Positions 54,966 to 63,482 are shown, counted from the first letter of the stretch. The stretch is DNA of 64,000 bases from Tuwongella immobilis (GCF_901538355.1 NZ_LR593887.1:5866920-5930919); one strand, 5' to 3'. The notes: a model not told the origin generated them from the sequence alone. A program made the numbers and translations.

Positions 54966-56774
54966 TTATGAGGCTGGTTTGCCGAGAGTTTTGAGGCGTT
55001 CGAGGATTTCGAGAGCACGCTTGGCTTCCTCGGTACGGCGGTATTCAAGGCGGGCCTTTCCACCATCCTGCCACTGCTTGGAGAACTCCCTGGTGAGACC
55101 TTTGTCGGTCAGATCCTCGCTCTCAGGAAGATCCCAGGAATCCGTACGAAACTCGGGAATCGGCATTTCCTGGTGGCCATTCACTTTGAGGTTGCCCATC
55201 GGGCTGTGTCCCCACGCATAGCGCAAGGCAACTGGCTTGGGCACCAACGGACTCCAAACATGGACAATCTTCGCTGCGGTCCAGAAGTCGCCCTTGGTCG
55301 AGTTGCGGGCGTAGGCTTTGTAGAACTTGCCATCCTCCCCCGCGACAGCGAAGCCTTCGATGATGGGGGTCATGTCGTCCGCATGCACGCGACGGTCGAA
55401 GCTGAGGATCATTTCATCCCCTTCGGGTTTCACAGAGAGCAGCTTTGCTTCTTCCCATTGCGCCTTCTTGTCGTAGAACTTGTTGAGCGCCCAACGTGCC
55501 GCGCGTTGGCCGTGCTCGATTTTTCTGGTCGGGTGAAGTCCCGGCACCTGCACGTCGTACGCGGGGATGTAGCCGTTGATGAGCGGATTCTTGAGGTCTT
55601 CCACACCCAGACGCTGGGCCTCGCGGATGTACGCGGGGCCCGGGGGCTGGAGCTCAAAATCCTCCTCAGTCTGCGGTCTGCCGCCGGCACAGAAACCGAT
55701 CACGCCGTAGGCAATCGTCGGATCTTTGAAATCTTCACGCACGCCTTCGATGAGGGCTTTGGTCATCCAGCGGTAGAGTTTCGGACGACAGTTGTTGGTC
55801 ATCGCATTGTTGTGCCCATGATGGAGCAACACGCCCTTGATGTTGTAGCCTTTGAAAACGCCAAACATGCCGTTGTACACGCTGGCGGGATGGCTCGGGC
55901 TTTTGCCGGGAATGTTCCAGGAGCGAACGTTCTCTCCATTGACCGGCTTCTTCGGCCACTTGTCTTCTGGAAGCTTCTTCTTGCGAGCATCGTTGAGCTC
56001 TTTTTCATAGGTCTTCAGGGACTCGGCCTGGAGGTCGAAGCTGGCACGCTGGGCCTTGATGGACTCAACCAGCGCCTTGCCGGAAGGGATTTCCTGAAAC
56101 TTCTGGATGGGCACCAGTGCTTCCATCGAGGCGCCGCCACGGGAGTTCTTGATCACGCCGATGGGGATGCGCGTCGAAAGCTGAATCTGCTTACCGAACA
56201 CAAATCCGATGGCGGAAAACTCGAGTGCGGTCTCCGGGGTGGAAGCGACCCAGCCCTTGGTATCGATGGCCTCGCGGCGGATATCCTCCTGCGGATCCGC
56301 CTGCTCGTTGCCGGTGATGGAAAAGAGGCGCAGGTTCGGCAGGTTGGCCTGCGCGGATTCGGTATCCCTATTCGACACTTGTTTCAGCGGAAACGCCATG
56401 TTGCTCTGACCATACATGACCCACACATCGCCAACGACGATGTTGACCATCTCGACTTTTTCCCCACCCGCGGTGACGGTCAAAGTCTGCGGCTCTGCAC
56501 TGGCATCACGGGCCGCAAACGTTACTTCCCAACGTCCCTTGTCAGCGGCGGCCGTGGCTTCGGCTTTGTCATTGCCAAGCTGCACAATGACCGCGGCACC
56601 AGGCGCGGCCCAGCCCCAGATGGCAATGGGCTTGCCGCGCTGAAGGACCATGTTGCTGCCGAAGATGGCGTGGAGCCTGAGTGTGTCCGTTGTTGCGGCG
56701 TCCTGCGCGACGCTTGGAAACGTGAGGCACGCCATGGCGAGGATGGCAGCGACGAATCGGATGATGTGTTTCAT
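54966..56774 (-). CDS. Secreted sialate O-acetylesterase-like (SASA) protein, 602 aa
   Basis: ATG 56774 gives a signal peptide (IIRFVAAILAMACLTFPSVA). LHAIFGSNMVLQRGKPIAIW is the typical N-terminal strand of this longer SASA subfamily, GDVWVMYGQSNMAFPLKQVS holds the nucleophile, and LLHHGHNNAM plus HPTRKIEHGQRAA lie where the usual conserved blocks are. It is unlike the two SASA genes at 46-49.8 kb in length and style, and it lies alone between IS remnants, pointing to separate acquisition. No partner genes or regulator adjoin it. Confidence 0.9.
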   Translation of the reverse strand: MKHIIRFVAAILAMACLTFPSVAQDAATTDTLRLHAIFGSNMVLQRGKPIAIWGWAAPGAAVIVQLGNDKAEATAAADKGRWEVTFAARDASAEPQTLTVTAGGEKVEMVNIVVGDVWVMYGQSNMAFPLKQVSNRDTESAQANLPNLRLFSITGNEQADPQEDIRREAIDTKGWVASTPETALEFSAIGFVFGKQIQLSTRIPIGVIKNSRGGASMEALVPIQKFQEIPSGKALVESIKAQRASFDLQAESLKTYEKELNDARKKKLPEDKWPKKPVNGENVRSWNIPGKSPSHPASVYNGMFGVFKGYNIKGVLLHHGHNNAMTNNCRPKLYRWMTKALIEGVREDFKDPTIAYGVIGFCAGGRPQTEEDFELQPPGPAYIREAQRLGVEDLKNPLINGYIPAYDVQVPGLHPTRKIEHGQRAARWALNKFYDKKAQWEEAKLLSVKPEGDEMILSFDRRVHADDMTPIIEGFAVAGEDGKFYKAYARNSTKGDFWTAAKIVHVWSPLVPKPVALRYAWGHSPMGNLKVNGHQEMPIPEFRTDSWDLPESEDLTDKGLTREFSKQWQDGGKARLEYRRTEEAKRALEILERLKTLGKPAS

Positions 56775-57035
56775 GGGAAGGCAATTGTTCCAGATAGTCA
56801 GATCGTGGATTGTTCTATTTTTTTGGCCGGTTGGGGACACGTGAATAGCAAATCCGCAAATCGGGTGTCCTTATCATTTATACTCGACGCGGGGTGTCGT
56901 GGCACCTTCTGCGGGCTGACAAAGACCGAGTTCTCGCTCCACTAAGTTTTCCCACAAGCTCAGCAACGACAATGGACCCCGGAAATCGGACCACCGGCGA
57001 AGCGACAAAATCCGGTGACCGAGAGGGGGGAATCG

Positions 57036-57336
57036 ATGGCGAAAAAGCGGCAGCGTCACTCAGCCGAGTTCAAGGCGAAGGTGGCCTTGGCGGCGCTGAG
57101 AGGGGACAAGACGGTCAACGAGTTGGCCGGACAATTTGGTGTCCACCCGACCATGATCCACGCTTGGAAAAAGCAACTTCTTGATGGGACCAGCGAATGA
57201 TTCGCCAACAAAGCTCCGAAGCCCGAGCAGCCCGAAGGCCCAGACGATCGGGAGTTGTTCGAACAGATCGGCCATTGAAGATAGAACTGGAGTGGATCAA
57301 AAAAAAGCTGAGTGGCTCGCCTGAGTTGCTCCGGGG
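57036..57336 (+). pseudogene. IS3-family OrfA remnant, copy 1
   Basis: MAKKRQRHSAEFKAKVALAA, then LRGDKTVNELAGQFGVHPTM and IHAWKKQLLDGTSE is the HTH of IS3 OrfA. GAGGGGGG precedes the ATG. A TGA at 57198-57200 stops it; beyond it the usual ELFEQIG coiled part continues with further stops. OrfB is missing; an IS701 fragment follows directly. Confidence 0.88.
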
Positions 57337-57515
57337 TTGATCGACGCCGTCAGCCAACGGATTGGTCGTCACTTCGCCCGCAGTGAGCCTCGGCGGGCCA
57401 TCGCCTCCCGCAAGCCCTGCTCACCGACACCGAGCGGAAGGACGACTAGCAGAACGACTACGGCTGAGGGACGATTCTGTTGGTTAACTTTCAACAAGGG
57501 GAACTGCATGAGTAA
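57337..57515 (+). pseudogene. IS701 N-terminus plus toxin tail, copy 2
   Basis: DAVSQRIGRHFARSEPRRAI followed by a one-base deletion and CAGAACGACTACGGCTGAGG, then the same LLVNFQQGELHE tail and TAA overlapping the next ATG as at 53985. The IS3/IS701 junction is identical to that at about 59970. Confidence 0.75.
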
Positions 57516-57927
57516 ACAACCCAAAACAATTTCTTTCTCGATCGACCCAACTCATCCAGGCTGCGTCCCAGGCACTCTACAACTGCTTGATTATGTGAGC
57601 GACACCGTGATTTACCCGGATGCCGCCGAGATCGTCATGTATATGAAGACTGTAGCTTATGTTTTGTCAAATTCTTATCATTTGCATGAATGCTTCCCTT
57701 GTCCGCTCTGTCCGGCTATATTCGCATACGCGACTGCGCAATATTCGGATGGTGAGTGGATGTGGTTTGGTCACACGATCCATTATGTTGAACACCATCA
57801 TGTTCTACTTCCAGAGGAGTTTGTACAGAGGGTGCGGGAACTAAATTACCGGCCACGACCGACACGTCGGGAATATGTGGAGAATGCTCGGGCTTTGCAG
57901 GAAAAAAGACATCCTCCTGCGGAGTAA
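57508..57927 (+). CDS. Orphan immunity-like protein F, 139 aa
   Basis: Starts MSKQPKTISFSIDPTHPGCV after AAGGGG. Two Cys pairs are visible (HECFPCPLCPAIFAYATAQY), then EWMWFGHTIHYVEHHHVLLP. The overlapping toxin tail immediately before supports an immunity role. AT-richer than the genome. The N-terminus is paralogous to the truncated gene at 53985. Confidence 0.72.
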   Translation: MSKQPKTISFSIDPTHPGCVPGTLQLLDYVSDTVIYPDAAEIVMYMKTVAYVLSNSYHLHECFPCPLCPAIFAYATAQYSDGEWMWFGHTIHYVEHHHVLLPEEFVQRVRELNYRPRPTRREYVENARALQEKRHPPAE

Positions 57928-58000
57928 CCCAAGCGATCAACCGCAAGCGAAAAGTATCCGAATTGCTCTAATACCCATCGTGGGAACTGATTGATTCGTG

Positions 58001-58087
58001 GATCAACGATGTCGATTTGCAGGGCCAATCTACTGCTCGAGCCTGAAAATTACTTCGCAATACCCCGCAATTCGACGTTGTCGGACC
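58001..58087. repeat. 87-bp dispersed repeat, copy 3
   Basis: Same 87 bp as in island 1 (14248 and 17316), here 127 bp before the next immunity-like gene. It ties the two islands, 40 kb apart, to one source. Confidence 0.82.
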
Positions 58088-58213
58088 ATAAGACATCATC
58101 TTAATAAAATTGAATAGAACACCAAACGGCAGATTTATTCAAGACGTTTCCCTCATCGTGTTACAGATTCTTCAGTAGATCGCATTGCGAACTTGTCAGC
58201 GAAGGGCAAGCGA

Positions 58214-59542
58214 ATGAAGACGAGTGAAGAGTTTTACAACTGGCCTGCCAGGATTCGAGCTGGATTTTTGCTCGCGTTGGGAGAAGCGTCGACCCTAACA
58301 ATGTCACCTACGCCGTGGGTAAGATCTTGGATAACGCATACATTGGATCATGCCTGGAGATGGCTGAACCACGAACCAATCGATCCTGACACGTTGTATA
58401 AAATAACATCTGATCGATATTATTTATCGAATTTTTCCATTCTACAGTTAACACCCGACTGGCGAGTGCCTGCATGTCTTCTATTCGGGTACTCTTTGCA
58501 ATATGTTGCTGCCGTCGCCTACTTGTCGACTGGCAAAGATCCAGACGATTTGCCAGAAGATCTTGAAATAATCTATGATCACGCTTACACAGATTCGAAA
58601 TTTTTAATCCAACAAGTGACCCCTTATTCCGATGATGTCATTGCAACAATTGTTGGAAATATCAATCCATGTGAAGGGGATTTTGTTAGCGATCCGAAAG
58701 AATCATTGCGTAGCCAACTTTTATCGAACGTACAAGTTGCTCTCCAATTATCTCAGGACGGGCTACCGGTGCATCCTTCACTTCCACTTTCTCCTCCGAC
58801 TTTCGAGTATGAGAGTTGGTATGGTTTTCCTGGGATCGCTCCGGAATCTTACCCATCAATTGAACAGACGATCCAGGAATTGTCGGAGACTTTAGATACA
58901 ACCGGGGCATCGAATTCTCCATTGCGCGTGCGACTTTGGTTTTTGCTCGATCGCGAATTCTCGAGTACATCCTTGCTGCGGCGTTCTGTTCTGGCCTTTA
59001 AAATTGCTGAAGCTACCTGTCGCGATTGGCAGGAGATCGAAGATCAGATGCCCACCGCACTGAAAACGCTTCCAAATAAAATTCTTCGCATTTGTCGTCG
59101 ACTTCTTTTAAACCAAACCGTATCTGCAAGTGAAATCGATTGGCAGATTGATCGACACATTGAAGGGTGTTTCACATTTTTAGGTAAACTTGGAGTCGGT
59201 GCGCTCATTCCACTTGTCTGTCATTCCGTATTCGAACTGATTAACGGACGGCTTGATGCTTACAGAACTAAAGTATGCATCAATCGAGTTTGGAAAGAAC
59301 GTTTTCGCAGTGACATCAATGAATCTGGGTGGGCTTGGAATCGACTGGACACGTCGTTCTGGGGAGAGATCATTAGTTATGGACAATTTGAAGGTGTCGG
59401 CTTAGCCTCTCCAAATCACCGCAGAGAATATTGGAGGCGATGGACTCACGAACTTCTTCCATTGATCTGTCGTCCAGATCTCAGTTATCTCGGGATCGTA
59501 AAGTTGCTCGATACACCATGGAGTTTTCGTTTTCGATCGTGA
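58214..59542 (+). CDS. Large immunity-like or cargo protein G, 442 aa
   Basis: ATG 58214 (MKTSEEFYNWPARIRAGFLL) with AAGGG upstream. The protein is helical and AT-rich, with no signal peptide. An internal hydrophobic stretch (GCFTFLGKLGVGALIPLVCH) may be buried rather than membrane-spanning. Residues about 15-60 (ARIRAGFLLALGEASTLTMS) look like the start of Imm5-type helical immunity domains, and the length suggests two joined domains. It follows repeat copy 3. The evidence for immunity is context only. Confidence 0.65.
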   Translation: MKTSEEFYNWPARIRAGFLLALGEASTLTMSPTPWVRSWITHTLDHAWRWLNHEPIDPDTLYKITSDRYYLSNFSILQLTPDWRVPACLLFGYSLQYVAAVAYLSTGKDPDDLPEDLEIIYDHAYTDSKFLIQQVTPYSDDVIATIVGNINPCEGDFVSDPKESLRSQLLSNVQVALQLSQDGLPVHPSLPLSPPTFEYESWYGFPGIAPESYPSIEQTIQELSETLDTTGASNSPLRVRLWFLLDREFSSTSLLRRSVLAFKIAEATCRDWQEIEDQMPTALKTLPNKILRICRRLLLNQTVSASEIDWQIDRHIEGCFTFLGKLGVGALIPLVCHSVFELINGRLDAYRTKVCINRVWKERFRSDINESGWAWNRLDTSFWGEIISYGQFEGVGLASPNHRREYWRRWTHELLPLICRPDLSYLGIVKLLDTPWSFRFRS

Positions 59543-59667
59543 CCATCGACATAGCGGCATCTGACCGAGATTGGCCATCATAATCAGAATTACGTGCGAC
59601 GTTGGAACGATAATGGCTCCCCTCATCGACCACCGGCTAAGCTACAAAATCCGGCGGTCCATGAGGG

Positions 59668-59970
59668 GGAATCGCGGGCGAAAAAGCGGCAGCGGCACTC
59701 GGCCGAGTTCAAGGCGAAGGTGGCCTTGGCGGCGCTGAGAGGGGACAAGACGGTCAACGAGTTGGCCGAACAATTTGGTGTCCACCCAACTATGATCCAC
59801 GCTTGGAAAAAGCAACTTCTTGATGGAGCTAGCGAGTTATTCGCCAACGGGGCTTCGAAGTCTGAGCAGTCCGAAGGCCCCGGCGCTGGGGAGTTGTTCG
59901 AGCAGATCGGCCGATTGAAGATGGAACTGGAGTGGATCAAAAAAAAGCTGAGCGGCTCGCCTGAGATGCT
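59668..59970 (+). pseudogene. IS3-family OrfA remnant, copy 2
   Basis: Same HTH as copy 1 (KKRQRHSAEFKAKVALAALR), reading on to ELFANGASKSEQSEGPGAGE and LFEQIGRLKMELEWIKKKLS without stops, but the ATG is lost (GCGGGCG in its place). OrfB is absent. Confidence 0.85.
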
Positions 59971-60190
59971 CCGGGGGTTGATCGACGCCGTCAGCCAACG
60001 GATTGGTCGTCACTTCGCCCGCAGTGAGCCTCGGCGGGCCATCGCCTCCCGCAAGCCCTGCTCACCGACACCGAGCGGAAGGACGACTGGCAGAACGACA
60101 CTCTCGGAGAGGCGACTTCCGATGGCCGGCGACACCTGCTCGCTCGGGCCAACTGGGATGCCCTGGACAGACGGTGCCCCCGTTGAGGGG
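59971..60190 (+). pseudogene. IS701 N-terminus remnant, copy 3
   Basis: LIDAVSQRIGRHFARSEPRR joined to the IS3 part exactly as at 57337, with the same one-base deletion. It extends further than the other copies: about 60120-60170 reads RHLLARANWDALDR in another frame, matching the HLLARADWD of IS701 transposases, then stops. Confidence 0.75.
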
Positions 60191-60245
60191 CGAAAGACTT
60201 TGTCGAATGGTACCAAAACACGGACCCGTACAAAGGAGAAAACCG

Positions 60246-60452
60246 ATGATCCACAGTCAACGGTTGCTGGAAGTACAAATGAGAGAACTCTTGGCAGCTG
60301 GCGCATCGGCGACGGACGCCCTTGTCGCTCTCCATCAACGCGGTCACGGCAAGTTGTTCTTATCTCAGGTTCTAGCAGTTGTTGCCGAGATCCCTCTCAA
60401 GGAAGCACAGCAAGTCGTCATCAAGACTTGTTCGGACCTCGCTGATCGATAA
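60246..60452 (+). CDS. Small helical protein, 68 aa, possible immunity protein
   Basis: MIHSQRLLEVQMRELLAAGA, then SATDALVALHQRGHGKLFLS and VLAVVAEIPLKEAQQVVIKT. AAAGGAG lies before the ATG, a strong ribosome site. Compact helical fold with a KLFLSQVLAVV segment. It follows a transposase remnant and precedes HINT remnants, like other cassette genes here. No family assigned. Confidence 0.65.
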   Translation: MIHSQRLLEVQMRELLAAGASATDALVALHQRGHGKLFLSQVLAVVAEIPLKEAQQVVIKTCSDLADR

Positions 60453-60514
60453 TGATTCGTCTGCTCGGGTTAGGAGTCTCGAGCGGAATGCTGTCTCCTC
60501 AATAATCCCCGCTC

Positions 60515-60812
60515 CTCCCGGCGGCAACTCCTTCACGCACAAGCCTCTCCGTGCGGCCAAGGCCACGGTTTAAGAGCGTGGTGGGAATCTGCCGCTGGCG
60601 TTCAGCATGTCGTTGGTGACCACGCCAACCGCCTCTGCGACCTCCAGAAGCCGAGTTCCCTTGATTCGCTCGCTTGAATTTTACGCATTGATGCTGCGGA
60701 GATTCGTCGGCTGCCGCTGGTGGGGTCCGGTCAACGGATCGAGACAACCGCCGAGCATCCGTTCTGAGTCGTTGGCCGAGGCGAGATGCCAGTCTGGGAA
60801 TTGTCGATCGGC
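60515..60812. repeat. Pretoxin-flank/HINT direct repeat, copy 1
   Basis: About 300 bp shared with 61975-62279; the last 180 bp (from CTCTGCGACCTCCAGAAGCC) are nearly identical and the first 100 bp are diverged. It includes the GGNSFTHKPLRAAKAT section also found in island 1 (15111, 18005) and the middle of a HINT domain. Confidence 0.85.
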
Positions 60813-61007
60813 GATTGTCTAACGTCAATGAGCGGAGAACCGGTATCCGTCGAGAGCGTTCACGAAACCAATCGGCGGCAAACAGTCTACAATCTGCGCG
60901 ACGCCGACTTTCACACCGACGCAGTCGGCTGCGACGAAGGGGCTTCTCCGTCTGGGCGCACGATGCAAACGATCACACACACTGAAGATCTAAATAATTA
61001 CAGCTAA
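60678..61007 (+). pseudogene. HINT (intein-like) pretoxin domain remnant 1
   Basis: One frame reads ILRIDAAEIRRLPLVGSGQR, then IETTAEHPF, a TGA at 60765-60767 where Trp is usual, then VVGRGEMPVWELSIGDCLTS, GEPVSVESVHETNRRQTVYN and LRDADFHTDAVGCDE. The TxxHPF and YNLxxxxFHTYxVG blocks are the HINT self-splicing motifs. Here the second is altered to HTDAVG and the frame then slips out of GFSVWAHDAN. HINT domains cleave toxins from their scaffold. This one is dead. Confidence 0.85.
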
Positions 61008-61021
61008 TTGGGATCAAATGA

Positions 61022-61549
61022 CCGGATGGTAAATCTCTCCCGGACTCCCCGACTTTTGAGACGATGAAGGAAGCTCAAGCCGCAGTAAACAAGATGAACA
61101 TCCAGGCGCCTCCTCTGAAAGGCAAAGCAGATCTGGCTGAGTTTGCAGGGAAAGGGAACCATCTTCCCCCAAAAGCCGCCGAAGAGGTTGGCAAGGTCAC
61201 AGCGAAGGATAAGCCGACCGATCTGGATTTTTACAAATGCGCTACGGAGGTCGAAACAGCCCTGAAAGTGAAGGGCCGTGATGTAGAAATCATTGGATTC
61301 CGTCAGGCTCCTCCTCGCACTGCACAGAGACAGCCGGGAGCTATGGAGCCATTTGCAACCGGCTGGCATGTCGTCGTTCACGATAAGAAAACAGACAGAT
61401 TCATCGATCCACTGGCTGGGGCCAGGGCGTGCCTGCTGATGTCTACCGTGAATCGTGGCGAAACAACATCAGTGGTGAATGGAGCGAACTCAGCCGACAG
61501 CAACTCAGGAATGCGCTGGGATATCCAGGTTTTTAGCGACTTGCTCTGA
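61022..61549 (+). pseudogene. Toxin C-terminal domain, papain-like (Tox-PL-like) candidate
   Basis: The frame opens after a stop at about 61019; an in-frame ATG at 61064 lacks a good ribosome site. The region holds DLDFYKCATEVETALKVKGR (Cys at a helix start), GWHVVVHDKKTDRFIDPLAG (His then Asp), the C-H-D order of papain-fold toxins such as glutamine deamidases and peptidases. Its scaffold and HINT are broken, so it is detached from delivery. It is followed 15 bp later by a likely immunity gene. The domain may still be intact; family call is by motif only. Confidence 0.58.
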
Positions 61550-61564
61550 ACGGGAGATTGAGCA

Positions 61565-61900
61565 ATGAAGTCAGCATCAGGCACGATTGATCTACTCGAC
61601 TACCTGATCCATGCTTTTGTGAGCGGTGGGTCAAGTGCTGGCACACCCGAAGCAACCGAAGAGGTTCTCAGGCAACTCGATTTTGTCCGAGAAGCAATTC
61701 TCACCGACCTTTCGCTGAAGGAGTGGCAAGGGCTACCTATCTACTCATCGTATCTCTTCCACAGTGGCTGTGGGTCTGGCTCGTTCTGTGCGCGGCAGCG
61801 CAACAGCGATAGTTCGCTGGCCAACGATGTTGTGCTTGCCAGACTAAGGGAATTCTGGTTAAAGTATTACGATTTTGAACGCCGCCCGAAGCGGCCATGA
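61565..61900 (+). CDS. Probable immunity protein H, 111 aa
   Basis: Begins MKSASGTIDLLDYLIHAFVS with GGGAG upstream, 15 bp after the toxin-like frame. Helical, with LRQLDFVREAILTDLSLKEW and a Cys-rich SYLFHSGCGSGSFCARQRNS loop. Toxin-immunity order and tight spacing make it the best immunity candidate in island 2. No family assigned. Confidence 0.72.
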   Translation: MKSASGTIDLLDYLIHAFVSGGSSAGTPEATEEVLRQLDFVREAILTDLSLKEWQGLPIYSSYLFHSGCGSGSFCARQRNSDSSLANDVVLARLREFWLKYYDFERRPKRP

Positions 61901-61974
61901 TTTCGAGCGGCCCGCGACCGTCTTTAGCGGCTCATCCCTGCCGCAGAACCCCAACACTGGAGTCTCTATCCACG

Positions 61975-62279
61975 TCTGCCCCGGCGGCAACCCCTTCTGC
62001 AGCAAGCTCATGGGTGCAATCCAAGCCACGGATTGGGACGGTGGTGGGAATCTGCCGCTGGCGTTTAGCATGTCCTTGTAGGCCACACCACCCGGCTTCT
62101 GCGACCTCCAGAAGCCGAGTTCCCTTGATTCGCTCGCTTGAATTTTACGCATTGATGCTGCGGAGATTCGTCGGCTGCCGCTGGTGGGATCCGGTCAACG
62201 GATCGAGACAACCGCCGAGCATCCGTTCTGAGTCGTTGGCCGAGGCGGGATGCCAGTCTGGGAATTGTCGATCGCGGAT
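61975..62279. repeat. Pretoxin-flank/HINT direct repeat, copy 2
   Basis: Second copy of 60515-60812, 1.46 kb downstream. Between them lies a toxin/immunity cassette, so homologous recombination between copies would remove or duplicate it. Confidence 0.85.
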
Positions 62280-62372
62280 TTGCGAACGACAATCACTGGA
62301 GAAACGGTTCGGTCGAGGGCGTTGCGGAGTGTGCGTTCCTTGAGCAGATTGGGCCTAACTTGTACATCTTGA
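62142..62372 (+). pseudogene. HINT pretoxin domain remnant 2
   Basis: Same ILRIDAAEIRRLPLVGSGQR and IETTAEHPF with the same TGA (62229-62231), then VVGRGGMPVWELSIADLRTT, after which it decays and ends. The shared TGA shows both HINT copies descend from one dead ancestor. Confidence 0.82.
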
Positions 62373-62869
62373 GGGGGCAAACCTCGAAGGAAGCATTTGC
62401 GAACGGGACGGAAGCGGAGGTGCGAGCGTTCGCCGCCAAGGATGGTCATGGCATCAGGCCGAAGTTTCTCGCTCCTGACGAATTTGAAGCTGCTTCCCGC
62501 CATAACTTTGGCGGGAGGAGTACCGGCGAAATCGACATTCCGAAGGGGCCAACGGAAATCGATGGCCTTGACGATCAATGGGTAACGCAGGACAAACGCA
62601 TCACCTCGCCTGAAGGCGGTGCGAAGTTCTCCGAGAAGTTTGTTACCCAGTTTGAACCGACTCTGGCCGATGCCAAGGAACATGGTCGGCAGATTCGCAA
62701 TGGGATCACTGACTTGGTTCCATAGGAATGGATCACAGGCTTGCTGGCGAAAGCCAAAGAAGCCAGTGCTGCTGTCGGCAAGAATCCGATCACGGAGATC
62801 ACGTTTGCCGTCATGTCCCCTTCCTTTGGTCATGTGATCCGGGTGTTCACTCGGCCTGTTCCCCCCTGA
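62269..62869 (+). pseudogene. Toxin C-terminal domain with internal stop
   Basis: The frame reads GFANDNHWRNGSVEGVAECA, FLEQIGPNLYILRGQTSKEA, and on to NGITDLVP, a TAG at 62723-62725, then resumes in frame EWITGLLAKAKEASAAVGKN, EITFAVMSPSFGHVIRVFTR and ends at TGA 62867-62869. The GFANDNH start recalls the GFSVWAHxANDNH that follows HINT domains, with a small deletion. Family unknown. The next gene starts 30 bp after the TGA, as for an immunity gene. Confidence 0.68.
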
Positions 62870-62899
62870 TGGTTACGAGCTACCGAAGAGAGGTGCGAT

Positions 62900-63250
62900 A
62901 TGGGAGCAGATATTACACATGGAATCGATCTGCGAAAAACGTCAATCGAAACTGATGATAGTGAGATTGTCGAGATCACGCCAGTCCATGGTGGCTATTA
63001 CGGTGCTTCGTACGCCACTGTTCAGGCTGCTGTTGATTATGCAGCTTCGATTGGTGTGGATCCCGAACTTTGGCCAATCTACTATGGCGTTGCTGATTCT
63101 GAGATCGAGATCACTGACATCGATGCACGATGCATGAGTTTGCGGCAGAGCTTGCTCGCCTTGCCCCCAGAGGCATTCGCAGGCAACGCCTTCCTGAAGC
63201 GTGTAATGGAGTGGCTTCACTCCGGAGAGCGATTTCTGATCACCGAGTAA
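62900..63250 (+). CDS. Probable immunity protein I, 116 aa
   Basis: Starts MGADITHGIDLRKTSIETDD with GAGGTG upstream. Acidic alpha/beta protein (SEIVEITPVHGGYYGASYAT, VDPELWPIYYGVADSEIEIT). It is intact while the toxin before it carries a nonsense codon, consistent with continued selection on immunity. Family unknown. Confidence 0.72.
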   Translation: MGADITHGIDLRKTSIETDDSEIVEITPVHGGYYGASYATVQAAVDYAASIGVDPELWPIYYGVADSEIEITDIDARCMSLRQSLLALPPEAFAGNAFLKRVMEWLHSGERFLITE

Positions 63251-63440
63251 CAGACTGATCATTTCGCAAAAGATTTCCGTTACAAGGTGCGCACTGACGA
63301 CCATAGGATCGAGGCAGTCCTTGACTGGAACGGGCGCGTTACCTTCGTAACCACGAAGAGATCGGTCTTGCAAACCCAGGCAATATCTTTGATTCTACCG
63401 GGAAGAAGGGAATAGGATCTCCGCCAATACCTCCAGGTTG
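63251..63440 (+). pseudogene. Frameshifted toxin tail remnant
   Basis: One frame gives TDHFAKDFRYKVRTDDHRIE, AVLDWNGRVTFVTT, and the other frame continues with IGLANPGNIFDSTGKKGIGS, PPIPPG before a stop. Together they look like the end of a secreted toxin interrupted by a frameshift. The following gene has the expected immunity position. Confidence 0.45.
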
Positions 63441-63482
63441 ATGCTTGATCGGAAGACCGTTCGCACGAAGGAGGTGTGTTCG

